Origin: Amoebophrya sp. A120
Taxonomy: Eukaryota; Sar; Dinophyceae; Syndiniales; Amoebophryaceae
NCBI GenBank assembly: GCA_905178155.1
Contig: CAJINV010000011.1
Span: 10,154 to 74,153, forward strand
Direction of reading: 5' to 3'
DNA length: 64,000 nt
Shown here: piece by piece, positions 31,770-44,100 of the stretch
Position numbering within the stretch: position 1 is the stretch's first letter
Layout of the letters: each line of letters begins with the position of its first letter
Notes under the pieces: generated by a model
Database searches by the model: none
Told to the model about the DNA's origin: nothing
What the model saw: the letters and a program-made list of their open reading frames with translations, nothing else
Program-made: the position numbers and the translations under genes

Positions 31770-34700
31770 TCACCATATCGCCTCCTTCTCCCGCTGTTCT
31801 TCCACTCGTCGTTCCTCCTCCCGCTGTTCTTGCAGGCGTCGCTCCTCCTCCGCCTTCATCTGCTGCTCAAGCAGTTTTACTTGCTCAGCTTTCTTATGCA
31901 TTGCAAATATCCCTGGATGCCTGGAAGGATGCAAGTTGTCTGGCATGACTGAAGAGTTTGTGATGCGTGTCCAAGATGAGACCCTTGTGTTTGTCATGCA
32001 AGAATACAGTTTACCATGCGGAAAGCGCAGCACTAGTTAACGCAGATATAATTTCTCATGCTTTGCTGTGCATTACAGAGCATTCACTATTCCCAGCGCA
32101 GCATTGCAAGTTTCCAGACCCGGACATATTTGCATTTGATATTTCTCCCGCTCCTTCTTTTTTTCATCAAGATCGCCGAAGAACCAATCCTCGTCTTTTT
32201 CGCTTTCGCCCCACAAGCATGCACTGCAAACACATCTGGGTCGTGTGGAACTTTGAGATGCTACATCATGTGTGGCTGGTAGCTTCTTTGGAGTTACGAA
32301 TGAAAAATTTCTAGGCTGCGATGTCTTGTTCCGTAAACCGCATGAATTTATCGCATCTTCATAGCATGCCAAAGTGAGAGGGCTGTATCGCTTTCGCTAG
32401 TGTCGCCAAATAAGCATGACAAACCTTGTTGTTCTCTTCCAGACCAAGACATATTATCGCATGTGCATAAGATGCTGCGCCAGACTTCAGCGTAACCCTG
32501 CTTCAGCTCCACGGAAGCGTAGATGCCGTCGGCGCCTGCTTATGCCACAAAAAAAACTAGCAGCAGCAAATATCATATTTGAATTGCGAGCATGGAAGAT
32601 CTACTACGAAAAAATCAACGATTGTATTTCCTAAACAGCAGCCTGCTACGGGCTCGCCAATGACAGATCTGTTTACTAGTTTGTGACTTTTGCAGTTTAC
32701 AGATGTGCAGCTATTCTAGCTTTCTAGTTTTTCTCTGGCATACCGTTCCGCAGGTGTTTACCTGTCGCTTCTTGCTGGGTTTTTCTTCACAGTCTCCGAC
32801 GGTTGATTTTTGGTCCTCAACTTCTAGTAGTTCGCCAAGCGGAAGCAGGTTCTCGTCGTCACCAACCGTCATCTTCGGGAGTAGTAGACCACTGGAGTCG
32901 ACACGACCACCAGACTGTGCAAGAACACTGTGTTCGCAAGTAGGCTGCGTTGGTGTCGTTCTACAAGAACTCAGGGGATGCTGAACTACGGGAATCGCCA
33001 CCGCGTCGCGGGCACTAAGAGCCTGGGTTCTCGCAGCGGGTTGGGGGGCCGGGCCGAAGCGCGTTTCGTGCGAAGATTCGCAGAAGCCTTTTAGGAATGC
33101 TGGAACCAAGTAGTTGTTCATCGTCTTCTTGTCCTGGACACAGCCTTTTCCCGCTTGCTCGGAGTCGTTGTATCTCTGCGCAGAGGTGTAATAATTTTCA
33201 CCCATGTTGACCGACCAGTTGTTGTAGTTGAAATGGGCTGCTGCACTCGACGTTGCAGTGTAGTGTGGCCTGCTCGAGGAGATGATGTCGCTGTAGAAAT
33301 TTGTTGATCTAAATGAATTGCAAAAGTATCGTATTCGTATAAATGCATATACAGATTTCCTCTGCATGAGCAAGAAAATTTGTATATGCGGATTTACGTA
33401 CTTAAGAAAAAGATTTGTAAATGCATGACTGCAATTACTACGAGTGCGATACTTTTGCAGTTCATAATCTAGATGAAGCGGTCATCGACCACTGCTGGTT
33501 GTATGATCCACTGCTGCTACAACTCGTGCTCGATGCAGATGTGCTGCTCGTCGTCCCTACAGTTATACACATATTCGCGGCCTTGCTGACAGCAAACTGC
33601 GACACGCTCACGGAGGGGGGTGTTGCACGCGCAAACGCTGGCTTGGCCGCAGCAGCAACTGCGCTAACTGAGCTGCTGGCTTCTTTACTCTCTGCTGGTT
33701 CAGCGGGTGGCTTTGCAAACCCACGGAAGCCATCATCATCAGTCGCATTTGCTACCTCTGGCGGAGGTTCTCGTTTCGGCCCGTCGCTGGACTTAGTTGC
33801 GTCCTCTTTGCTATCGACGAGCGCTGCTTGTTGTACAGCACCCTCAAGCGCAAGGTCCTGTGTGCGGCCAAAGCTGCTTCCTTTTGAACTGGCAATGGTG
33901 TCGAAACCTGTAGATTCCGGAGGAAGTGAAGGTTTTTCCACTACTGCACCCGTTTCGTCCTCCGTCGCGTCCTTGCTCGCCGGTGAGGCTTCATCCTCTA
34001 TGATAGCTGCCGTTCCGAACTCGCCAAAGTCATCTTTCCCTTCTTCCGCCCCTGTTTCTGGGGCCACCGGCGCTGCAAAACTGCCGAAAGCATCGCTATC
34101 CGAGACCGCATTTGATGCTGGTGTCGCAGCGCCAAACTCCCCAAAGCTCGTGGGCTGCAGCTCTGCGGATTGTTTCGAGGGCGGTTTTGCGAAATCGCCG
34201 AATGGATCCTCATTTTGTGCTGCGATCTTACTCGTTTCTTTCGACACGGAAGAACTTTCACCGAAGAAATCGTTTTTCTGCGCAGGAGCTGCACCGGGTG
34301 GTGGTAGTTGCGGGACCACTGCCGCAGCGAAAATATCATCCTCGACCTTGTTTTTCGCGGCGGTGACTGGGTCTTTTGGCAGTGGACCACCTGTGGCAAA
34401 AGTTGTATCTGGTGCGCTACTTTCATCCGTTTCCACTTTCTTAAAACCATCGTCGTCGCCTGAAGACGAGGCGCCTGCGGAAACTGGCAGTTCTGCAGGC
34501 ACTGTAGATGGGGCCTCAAAGTCTACAAAGACGTCGCGCCCGGTGTAGTTGTCTGCGGGCTCTTCTGCGGTCTCTGTTCTTGTCCCAACCGCGCCGCCTT
34601 TGGCGCTAGTAATGGCGGACTGTTCGAAGAAATAGTCATCTTCTACTTTCACATAGCTAGCGGAAGTTCCTTGTGACCCAGACTCCTTCCCGCTGCCTTT

Positions 34701-35936
34701 CCCGCTGCCCTTCGGTGAGTCTTCCGTGTGATGATGCCCGAGCAGATTCTCTCGCTGCAACGGCGAATTCAGGTTTGCGTTCTCGATCTTTGCGAGGAGA
34801 GAACCGAAATCCGCTTTCTTGCTGTCGTCTACCGTTATTGGATCGTCATCGGTGGAGGGGCCGGGGGTGAACAACGGCTTTGACGCTTTCCTGCTGCTGC
34901 CCGAATCGCCGGCGAGAAAGGAGAAATCCGGCTCTTGCGTCGTTTGCGTGCTTGTCGCAGTGCCGGGGGGTCCAGGATCTTGCAAAAACGATGGGCCGGA
35001 CGAATCCACCGAGATGGTTGCTTGGAGCAAAGTTGCCGCCGTTGATGCAGTTGACATCTGATTGGTGCCTATGCCGCCGGGATCGATTTTATGCGGATGC
35101 TGGTGCATTAACTCCAAGTTCTCGCTACGTGGCGAAGGTAACGGGGCTTGTACGTTGACTGCGGAACTTGAACTACTGGAGCTCGATGCAGGTCCCGTCC
35201 CTGTTTCTACTATTGGCGTCAGATCGGTCGAGCCCTGGTCACCCTGGCTGGACGATCTCGGAGGAAAGTCGTACTCCAGTGATGCGTGGGACTGGAACTG
35301 CTCGACGCGGGCGGCATGCTGGGTTTCAATCAGCAGATCGATTGACGAGCTACTCGACGTACTGGAGTTGAGCATGTTGTTCAACATCGAAACGGAGGGG
35401 GGCGTTGCACGCACAAACGCTGGCTTGGCCGCAGCAGACCATTGTGCGTTCTCGTTTCGATGCTGCGCTACTGCTACACCAACCCCCGCTCCCGGATCAA
35501 AGCCTCTTTTCCACCACGGCGCTTCATGGTGGCTGTTGTAACCGACATGATTCCGCTGGTGCTTCCACAGTTGTTCCTTGACGCTTTGGCTGGACGAAGT
35601 TCTGTACTGGTCCCGATACTGTTGATTGTTGTAGTACACTGTCGTCGCGCTTTTCTTTCTCGTTTGTGCATCTGGCGCCGTGGTTCTTGTGGCTTCTGGA
35701 ATAGCGACCTGAGATCGAGGCTCCAAGCTTGCTTGCTCTTTTTTTCGATCCTCGCTGCAGGGCGGTGTCGGTTGCGTGGAAGCAGTTCCTCGATGTTGAT
35801 GTCCCTGCTGCAGCGCAGAGCTGGAAAAAAGATGATGAGATGGTTTTGGAATGCGATCTGGCAAGAAGCTTGGCAACGCCGCCGCTTCGTTCGGGCAAGA
35901 CCGGTACCCAATATAAGAGCAGTCTCCGCGCTGCAC
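31770..35936 (-). CDS. Large disordered protein with DFGxF-type motifs
   Basis: Probably a clathrin/AP-1 or GGA accessory-type protein (inference). The long exon (33467-35820) encodes a Ser/Thr/Pro/Glu-rich disordered region with repeated acidic-phenylalanine motifs: NDFFGE, DPFGDF, FGEFG, DAFGSF, DDFGEFG and GFRGF (about 33700-34290). Motifs of this kind in aftiphilin and gamma-synergin bind adaptor ear domains. Collapsing introner 33312-33466 on its exact ATCTA repeat joins this exon to the next in frame. Introners 32218-32469 and 31895-32141 follow, then a charged coiled coil (LLEQQMKAEEERRLQEQREE) and the stop at 31770. The join around 32545-32770, with a CAG-GTAAAC donor, is not in frame as I read it and may hide an exon. 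A TTTTTTCCAG acceptor lies at 35821, so the 5' end is uncertain. Confidence 0.6.
31895..32141. mobile_element. Introner, family 1
   Basis: TATGCATTGCAAATATCCC left end, GCATTTGATA right end. Exact TTTCT repeats at 31890-31894 and 32142-32146. Removal keeps the frame. Confidence 0.9.
32218..32469. mobile_element. Introner, family 1
   Basis: CATGCACTGCAAACACATC left end, CGCATGTGCATA right end. The flanking repeat is weak. An in-frame join is possible. Confidence 0.75.
33312..33466. mobile_element. Introner, family 3
   Basis: AATGAATTGCAAAAGTATCG left end, CGATACTTTTGCAGTTCATA right end. Exact ATCTA repeats at 33307-33311 and 33467-33471. Removal fuses two long open exons in frame. Confidence 0.9.
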
Positions 35937-36261
35937 GGTCAGGCGGTATTCGCTTCTGTCCTGCTGGAGCTGGAGCGAACAAGCTGCATCTACTCCGTGG
36001 CCGGCAATGGTTACTTTGTCATTTATTTTCCGCCAGTCGCCATCGTGTATTTTTCTGCGCTATTATCGTACAAAAAAACTACACCAGAGCTATACCAGAA
36101 AAAAGTATATCAATGTGCGGACTTTTACTTTTTTATTTTCTTCTAGCATGAAAATTTCCACTGAAGAGTGTTGTCCCTGCATCACAGAGTTTTCTGTGGC
36201 GCGAATTTTGCAACACATCAGGCGTGCCTATGCTTTTGTGGTATAAACGTAGGTGTGGTCG

Positions 36262-36990
36262 TCATTTTCTGCAGGATATCAGCTTCTGCGTGCCGGTGGT
36301 TGTGCTAGACAGGTGATCAGAGGATGCGGACCGCGGTCGTTTCGCACCGGTTTTCAAGGGATGCGGAATGCTCAGGACGTCTGGCCTGGTAGAACAAACT
36401 GCTCCCATACAATAATCCCGTGGTAGCTCCTCCTGCTGCACTCCCGAAGCAGAACTCGGCTCCTGCACACCCACACCAGGCAGCTGACACATTATTGCAC
36501 TCGCTTTTGGCGTCGCACCGGGGAAGATTCCATTCCTGATCGTCTTGTTCATGGCAACGGCGCTCGTCTCTCCAACCTCGTGCTGTACCCGGCCTTGTTG
36601 TTGTTGGTCCGCAGCTGCACCCACAGATGAGCCCGCGCCCGACCTGCGTCCCGCTGGAAACCGCGCCCCGGCGCCACTGGTTCCCGCCGATCTCATCTTC
36701 GCAAGCGGCGGCAGAGGGAGCAACCCAGGAACGGTCCGCTGCGGTGCGGCTTGTGCACTTGAATGTGTGATGTCATTGAACAACGCACACTTCCCGGCGG
36801 CAAAATCCACAACCGGAGATTGGGACTTTGCAACGGTTGCGGCAAAGAGAAGTAAGCCGGTCATATCGGAACTTGCACTGCTGGTGGTGGAAGACGCGGT
36901 GGGACGAATGGGGCCTGTCGTGCTCGATAACGGCTGTCCACCTCCCTGTTCTTGTTCGCAGGGCCGGCGTTGGTCGTCGATCCTCTCTTC
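36262..36990 (-). CDS. Ser/Pro/Gln-rich hypothetical protein
   Basis: The frame is open from about 36990 to the stop at 36262. The first ATG in it is at 36862-36864, but coding character extends upstream to a CCCAG acceptor near 36990, so an upstream exon is likely. The sequence from the ATG (MTGLLLFAATVAKS) is mildly hydrophobic, but upstream coding makes a signal peptide doubtful. It has a basic patch near the C-terminus (KTGAKRPRS). No family recognised. Confidence 0.45.
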   Translation of the reverse strand, partial: EERIDDQRRPCEQEQGGGQPLSSTTGPIRPTASSTTSSASSDMTGLLLFAATVAKSQSPVVDFAAGKCALFNDITHSSAQAAPQRTVPGLLPLPPLAKMRSAGTSGAGARFPAGRRSGAGSSVGAAADQQQQGRVQHEVGETSAVAMNKTIRNGIFPGATPKASAIMCQLPGVGVQEPSSASGVQQEELPRDYCMGAVCSTRPDVLSIPHPLKTGAKRPRSASSDHLSSTTTGTQKLISCRK

Positions 36991-37194
36991 TTCTCTGGGA
37001 ACATGGTCAAAAAGTTAAAATATGGACAGAAAAATTAATGCCACTTTGACGCACATGTACCATCGATCATCCTGAAGCTGTAAATTGGACGAGCATGACT
37101 TTCACCAATTTGTATACGAAGAGGTTGTACTATTAAACGCAAAGCGCTTAGTACTAGGATATCATGATTACACATTAGAAGAGACGAAATCACA

Positions 37195-37788
37195 TTGCGG
37201 CGCAAGTGGTGCCATCTTTTAGCAGCTTTGCCCATTCGACATTTTCTTTTTTTTGGACTTTTGCCCTATCAGTGCCCTGCTACCTGCGATTGTAGGAGAG
37301 TCGGACGAAAACATCGCTCTCGCCAACGACGCACGATAGACTGGCAAAGAAGCATTCGACTGTTGACAAGGACAGACGGAAATGACAAAACACGGACGTT
37401 TAGGCCCAAAGAAAACGAGCTGAGACCAGAAGAGCTGCTGCCCTTGGTCATCTAACTCAGCTCTATACAACAAGAGAAACTTCTCGATTAGTTTACGACA
37501 TGCGCCCGGCAAAATTGTCAGCAGAGCACATCTAAAGCCAATCTACCAGTGGAGTCCCCACATGAACAAGATGCTGCTGACCGACGTTCTACCCGGAGGC
37601 TTAGACAAAGGTGGGCAAGACGACGAAAGACGAGGCGTCGGCGGGATTTGCACGAAACGAAAGGGCAGCCGAAACCCCGCACAGAAGAAAATGCTCCCTT
37701 GGCTGCTGTGGCGCTGCTCCGAGAACATCTTGCAAAGAGGCGGGGCGCACAGATCGACGCTTTGTTGCTAGCTGAGCGCCATAGATAG
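37195..37788 (+). CDS. Possible plus-strand Arg-rich protein
   Basis: Two exon-like frames: 37270-37440, basic, and 37500-37788, with LRQRWARRRKTRRRRDL and a helical tail ending at 37788. A 45-nt GTCATC/GATTAG segment between them would join in frame. Weak support: no recognised family and opposite in direction to every solid gene. Confidence 0.3.
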
Positions 37789-38002
37789 CTTACTTATTGG
37801 GCGGCTGTTCAGTGGCCTGCGTTGGTATTCATGTTGCGCGGATGCAACGTGCAAAAGTAGCGAAGCTAAGAAGATGCTAAGTTTTCTCTTGATGCATCAC
37901 GAAAGTCGGCTTTCCTCTTCATAGCGACGAGGAAGCTGCTTGTAATATGTAGCGTTCGGGACGTCCTCTTGGATTTAAAAGGCGGCAAAGTGGTTTAGGT
38001 CG

Positions 38003-41000
38003 TTAGTCTTCCATATTTGAATGTGCATCAGCAGTGGCGTCAGAGGGTCCAGGAGCTGCGTTTTCCTCGTGGTCCGCGATTTTTGCCCTCTTCGTAGCCG
38101 GAAGGAGTTCTTGTTCCTCTGGAATACCGCGTGCAGCTGAAGACTTCTTTTTATTCTCTTCGTCGTCCTCGTCCTGCGTCACAACATCGGCGATAGCCGC
38201 GGTCGACGAGGATGATCCACCGATTTGCTCGAACTTGAGTTCCTGTTTTCTCGGATCGTTCGCGGAAATCACTGAAAATGGCGACCCGGCCAAGTCTGAT
38301 ACTACTGCGGGTGGCCCACCTTTCTTCGTGTCGATGTTGGGCGACGCTCTCTTAGCGGTGCCAGTATTCGGAACGAGCTGCATGACATTGGTGCATTCAG
38401 GAGACTCCGCCGGCGCGTGAACCTCGTCGTGGCCTTCGCCGAAGGAACTACTGCTGTTGGGAAGCAGATTTTGCTCCGATAACCTTGGCTCCTTGGGCAT
38501 ATTAATCTGGGTCAGCAGCTGGATCTGCTTCTCATCCGTATTTGCTATTGTAGTTGCGGCCGGAGCTCCTGCTGCTCCGCTAGAAGATGTTGACGCTGCC
38601 GGAGGTGGTGGCGACCGACCCTGGTTATCCGGATTCAGGCGCAGCTCACTCAAGTTCATCATCCTCTCTTGCAGCGACTCATCGTCGAGGCTTTCGTTCT
38701 CCATGTCCAGCATAGGTCCGAAGTGCGGGGTGTTCTGTGTGACTACCGCATTGTCAATCGGCCCAGCCCGACTTGCGGAGGAGCCGCAGGCGGCGGAGCC
38801 TGCTGCTGCTGCTCCAGCTCGTGGCGCTTTACTTGTTTCAACCACCGCCGCGAACAGACCGGTTGTGCCAGCAATTTGTGGTGGTTGGTCAGGGGTGACC
38901 CCAATGAGAGACAGCGCTGAAGGGAGTTGCTGGCTCGCAAGCTGCTCAGCGTCCGTCCCTTCCACGTGGTAAGCAACGGAAGAGTCGCTGCTGCCGGCGC
39001 AGGCAGATTTTATCCCTTCGTTCTCTTCGTCTTCTGGTGGCGGCGAGAGAGCTGGTGCTGTAGTAGTTGTAGATCAGAGGCGGTTTATTTTGAGTTTGCG
39101 CTTGCCGACTACGTCGTCGTGTGAGGTTGAGCTATAAAAATTCTTAGTATGCTGATATCGTGTAGGGCATTTTGCACGATGACACAGATAATACGACAAT
39201 ATACGCGTCCAACGTGACAGCCTCATACAGAATATTATTTACGAGGGCATCAAAGCGACTGTTTCCACAAAATGAAGATTTATCATACTCATTAGCAAGC
39301 GAAAAACAAAGACGTGGCAGCAGTGCTTGAAATGTACTGAAAGAGTCTGCAGATGTAACAAGTACCTGCTCCGGACATAATATCGCCGAGGACATTGGCA
39401 TCTGCTCCCGTGGGTGTACTGGGGCCAACCACATTGCCCGAAGACGACGACGACAAGGAGGCGGAAAAGGAGGATCGCCGCGGCATTGGACTCAGGAAGT
39501 GGCACCGGTCATAGACACTGCGCCAAGGCACGGGCGGCGGCGCGCGAAAAGTTGTCTCTGCTACTGCTGCTGCTGCGTCAACTGCTGCAAGCAGCTGCGG
39601 ACTCTGTTCCGGACCATGCACTGATCGCAACTGTTCCGCAACCACCTCGGTCGGGTTTGGAGGTGTGTTTGGATTCAAAGTCTGCGTGGGGCCCTGAAGA
39701 CAGGAAGACGAGCAAGCAGCTGCGTGCTGCTGCACTGTCTCGGCCGCCCCTGTGCCAGTTTCCTTCGCGGAATCTTCTCCCAAAGCCGTCTCCGCCGCAG
39801 CCTCCACCCTGCCGGTTGTGCTAGAAAAACCCGCGGCGGCTATCCGGAGCGAAAACACCCCCGCCCTAGAGTCAAGATGGGGATCTCGCAACACAAGTCG
39901 AGCACTTTTGGGAGTCAAGCATCACAAGGTCGTCTCTGTATTGTAGTGCAGCTTAGCTAGTACAGCCGCAACACAAGTCCATCTTCCAATTCTGTTTACA
40001 ACATTACACATCAGTCCAAAGTGCGACTGGGAATGCCGCTCATGGGGATGCGCATTACAAATTCTCCTGTAACGGCAAATCTGCATGACAGCTGGGGGGT
40101 GGCGGGGACGTTTTTACTTGGGATAGTGGCTGTGCTAGAACAAGTAGCCGCGTTGTTCATGTTCTGCAGGTGCAGTAGTTGTTGCCCACCAGCATCTTGC
40201 TTTTGGCCGCCGATTTGCTGTTGCGACAACACACCCCTGAGTAAACTTGGGTTCTTTTCTTGGGCGATCTCATGCATTGCAAAAATATCGTGCTAGTACA
40301 AACTGCATCACATCAAATAATTTCTTCACGACCAAAAGGGACACTTTTCATACTATATCAGCTAGAAAGTATAGATTTATAAATCATGCACGATCATGAC
40401 TACCATCAGTAAGAGTGCGATATTTTTGGAATGCATAGGAGACCAGATCGGACAACTCGTTCTTCTTTTTCTTTTTCTCCTTCTCACTGCTAGAGGAATC
40501 CAACGGGGATCTGTTGGGCTTTTCATTTGTTGAATTCTTGGATGTTGAATTCCTGGGTGTTTGATGGTCCCCCGGAGCGGGTTCATGTTTGGCAGGATTT
40601 TTGTGGGGTGAATATTCTTGGTTGAAAACTGCCAGCGTTGGCTCGTCCCGCCGCCCTTCCGGCCCGCCTTTCCCATTTCCAGCGGAAAGAGATGCAGCCG
40701 CTTGTTGCCCAGCGTTAGTATGCATTGCAAATATGCCTGGGTCTGGAAGATTGGAACTTGTAATGCTGGTCTTACATTCATGTGAAAGCTGTAATATTGC
40801 ATGTCCGATATCAAAACCGGAGTGTGTATGAGAATGGAGAAAGCGTTCCGCAAATTTGTCATGCTTTCCTGCGTCAAAGGAGGCGCTTTCATCGTGCACA
40901 TTTTAGCATCACAAATTTGCAGACAGAGACATATTTGCACTTGATAGTTAGAACCACCTGGAAATTCTTGTTGAACAGCCGAAGATGAGGAACTTGAAGC

Positions 41001-43394
41001 TATCCTGGAGAAAAACGGGGCCCACACCCCATAGTTTTGTCATGCAAATCTGCGTTCCTAAAACGTTTCTCATGCGGTGGAACCCCATGAGCAGCTTTCT
41101 CTAGTCGTGTTTTGGAATTGGTGCTGTTGCTACAAACATGTAGAATAAATGAAATATGTCTGTGACGCTGCTGAACTAGTGAAGCTGGCCGGCGTTACTA
41201 CGAGGTCAAACTTGTCATGCGTAACTGCCACAGCTGGTTGAATTATTTAGGAGATTTTCCATCTCGACTCTGGGGTAGGGACGTTTTCGCTCGAGATAGA
41301 AACAGGAGCACCACTCGGCCAACTAAGATTACTGGTGTTCAACATCCTCCTGTCCGCTTCCTCCTGCAATTCCCCAAGCGGTTGCTGCAGCGGCTTCTTA
41401 TGTGCGTTCCTTTGCTCTACTTGCGGCGACGCCTCGCCTGCGGCCAGTTGGTTTTGCACCTTGTCCGCCTTGCGGTCACGGTCTTGCAAGATTTTCAGTT
41501 GGTCCTGCGCCTCCTTCAGTTGTTTCTCTAATGCCATGATCTTCCTGTCCTTTTGGATGCTAATATCCGCAGGGCCGCCCTGCGGAACCGGCTCTCCGTC
41601 TGCGCCAGTAGTAGAACCCTTCTGTTGCGAAGCGGCCTGTTGAAGATGGTGACCTGCGGTCGTTTTGCCTCCTGCGGTTCCGCCCTGGGCGCTCCTTCTG
41701 GCAGCGGTAGACGAGGAGGAGGAAGAAGATGCTGCTGCGCCTTTGCTCGCAGCTCCGCCCTTGGTCGTACTACCCGTGGCATGATTCGCTGCAGCGGTAC
41801 TACTAGCGTGCTGCTGTAACAGCAGCACGCTGTTGCAACAGTGTTGCAGCAGCGCGAGTTTCGCGTTGTTCTCCGGTCGCAATTTCAAAAACTGCAGGCT
41901 CTCTTTCTCCTTCTGTTGCAGATCTTTTTCCAATTTCACGCCCTTCTCCGCAAACACTTGGCGCAGTATTTCCATATAACAATTGGGGCCTATGGCATCA
42001 TACGGGAGCGTGCACATTTGACCCATGTTGCGCCTGTAATGCGTCAGCCTTGTTTTTTGCAAAGTTTCGGAGTTTTGCTGTAGAAGCCGTCTCTGCGTAG
42101 GTGCCTCTGTCAACTTTGCAGGTCTCCTTTTCAGCTTCCTTTTCGTCTCCTTCAGCGGATTCAACTCTTTTTCCACCTCGGCATCATCCAGCAGAGATGA
42201 ACCAGGACCAGCTATCGCGCTTTTCTTGTTGTCCCTTGTAATCGGCAACTTCCCAGCTCCAGCACCCCTGCTAGCGCCGGCAGTTGTCGCTACTTGCTCC
42301 TTCACTTTCGCCAACTCCTTTTCCACCGATTCCAAATGCGCCCGAAGCCTTTCGTTTACCGCCTTCGCTGCGTCCACTTCTTTTCCCATATTGCTTTTCT
42401 GTGCCTGCAGTTCGGATATCTCTCTTTTCTTCTTCCGGTCCTGCCGAATCTGCTCCTCCTGTTTGCGGTGGTAGAGTTGCATCAAGTCCTCCTTATCCTC
42501 CATCTGCTTCGCCTGGAGGGAAAGCTCCTTTCTCCACTTATCGTTCGTGTTCTGTAACTCCGCTTGAAGCAAAGTGATCTGCTCTTCTTTTTCAATCACT
42601 TCTTGATTCGCTTTTTTCTTGTGCTTCTGCAACTCCTCTTCCCTCTTCAGTTCTCGCCTCTGAAATCTCGTCACTTCCATTTGCAACGCCCGGATCTTTT
42701 CCTGCGTGCTCGTCATATCGTTCCGCGAAGAGAGAATTTCCGCCTGTTTCTGTGCCACTTTTTGGTCAAGGGCTTCTACCTTCGGACGGAGTTGTAAGTG
42801 TAAATTCTCGGATGCCAACTTTTTCTTCTCGGAAGTGATTTTATCGCTTTTTGTTTGGATCAACTGGTAGTCGGCTTTGAACTGCTCCGCTTCCAGCTGG
42901 GTTTTGCTCACTGGGGTCAGAAGATTTTCGATCTCGGTGTCTTTCTGCCGCCGTGCTTTGAAGGCTTTGGCAATCACCCCGTCCTGCTGCCGGGAGGTCA
43001 AGTGCAGGGAACCGCCTGTAGGTAGGGATGGTGTGATGTTTAGTTGTTGTTTAACCAAGGAAGAAGATGCTGCTGCGCCCTTGCTCGCAGCTCCGCCCTT
43101 GCTCGTACTATTACCTTTCGCACCGGCATGATTCGCTGCGGCGGCAGTGTCGTGCGGCCGCTTGACTTTCGTGCGCTTCTTTTTTTGCACTTTCGAAACC
43201 TCTTGGCGCTCGTTGTCCTTCTCTTGCATATCAAATGCAAATACGTCTGGTTCTGGAGCCTTGTGATGTTAGTTGGCGAACCCTAAGGACGCCACCGTCG
43301 TCTTTTCATCTGTGCATCGCAAGTTTCCAGACCCAGACATATTTGCAGTTGATATCCCTTGCTAGTGATGGATGCGCTGTTGTTGAAAACCATT
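38003..43394 (-). CDS. Large coiled-coil protein
   Basis: Probably structural or scaffold. The central exon (41300-43228) encodes about 640 residues, dominated by heptad-rich coiled coil (41900-42900: repeated E/K/Q/L stretches) flanked by Ala/Ser/Thr linkers. Downstream exons are Ser/Gln/Asn-rich and disordered. Introners 43229-43354, 41001-41298, 40719-40946, 40271-40437 and 39841-40125 interrupt it. A conventional 308-nt intron (39058-39365, donor GCAG-GTACTT, acceptor CTACAG) joins in frame to the last exon, which ends at 38003. The total is roughly 1,300 residues. The proposed ATG at 43392-43394 is the least certain part, because the first exon is open in several frames. Confidence 0.65.
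39841..40125. mobile_element. Introner, family 2
   Basis: TATCCGGAGCGAAAACACCC left end, GTTTTTACTTGGGATA right end. Flanks GCGGC/GTGGC. Removal keeps the frame. Confidence 0.85.
40271..40437. mobile_element. Introner, family 3
   Basis: CATGCATTGCAAAAATATCG left end, CGATATTTTTGGAATGCATA right end. Flanks do not match, but an in-frame join exists. Confidence 0.8.
40719..40946. mobile_element. Introner, family 1
   Basis: TATGCATTGCAAATATGCC left end, GCACTTGATA right end. Exact GTTAG repeats at 40714-40718 and 40947-40951. Removal keeps the frame. Confidence 0.9.
41001..41298. mobile_element. Introner, family 2
   Basis: TATCCTGGAGAAAAACGGGG left end, CGTTTTCGCTCGAGATA right end. Flanks GAAGC/GAAAC. 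Removal keeps the frame. Confidence 0.86.
43229..43354. mobile_element. Introner, family 1, short form (126 bp)
   Basis: TATCAAATGCAAATACGTC left end, TTTGCAGTTGATA right end. Flanks are approximate (GCAAGAG/GCAAGGG on the gene strand). One of two copies reduced to little more than arms. Confidence 0.82.
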
Positions 43395-43708
43395 GAGGAG
43401 GACAAAAGGTTATCGGCCCCGACGGAACAAGAGGACGAACATGAGGGGGCAGGACCCGCGGGAGCAGCGCGAGAAAGACCTCGGGACCGCGGCCTTCCCC
43501 GGGGAATATCCGTTGGCAGTTGACCTGTTTTAGATGATATACAGAAGTAGGGAAGCAGAGAAGTCGTGCAACAAGTGCTTCACTACTTCCAATTGCATCG
43601 TAAAACTAGAGCACGGGAGTGAAGTATTGCTGTGCGTCTGTTTCTCGTTATTATATGAGTATGGATATGCAAGCGCGACAAAAGAAAAATCTTCAAGAAG
43701 AGGACGAT

Positions 43709-44071
43709 CTAGATCGACTTCACTAACAGAGTGGGACTAGGCACAATAAGACCTTTCTCTTTCCCCGTCGCTGCAGTACCCTCAGCGGCTCGATCCGCGT
43801 CATTCTTGTTCCTTTTATCCTTCTTCTTCTGCTGCTTACGGGGCCGCGGCTTCTGCATGCGCTGTAACTGCTGGCGCCTCCTGGCCATGCGTCCGAGTGG
43901 GATGCGTTGCCTTCTGCGCGCCGTCTTCTCTTTTTTCTTTTTTTTTTGTTGTGTCTGCCTTTTGAGTCCGGCGCCATCTTCTCTGCTTTCTTCGTCTTCC
44001 GACGAAAGAAAAAAATGGTGAACCATATTGGAAGGCGAGTGAGGAATACTGTCGTATCTGTAAAAACGCAA
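43709..44071 (-). CDS. Basic Lys/Arg/Gln-rich small protein
   Basis: One open exon of up to 120 codons ending at 43709. An acidic Ser/Glu patch is followed by long basic runs (QQKKKKKEK, RKQQKKKDKRNK), as in nucleolar or RNA-associated proteins (composition only). The start could be the ATG near 44026. No introner interrupts it. Confidence 0.45.
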   Translation of the reverse strand: MRFYRYDSIPHSPSNMVHHFFLSSEDEESREDGAGLKRQTQQKKKKKEKTARRRQRIPLGRMARRRQQLQRMQKPRPRKQQKKKDKRNKNDADRAAEGTAATGKEKGLIVPSPTLLVKSI

Positions 44072-44100
44072 AACCTAAACTTACACTTGCCAACTACTTT

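Noticed and set aside
33421-34548. 375-codon plus-strand frame
   Set aside because: Antisense to the DFGxF-motif exon. Its Ser/Ala-rich product mirrors the real minus-strand codons.
36545-37018. 157-codon plus-strand frame
   Set aside because: Antisense to a better minus-strand coding frame, with Cys-rich artefactual composition.
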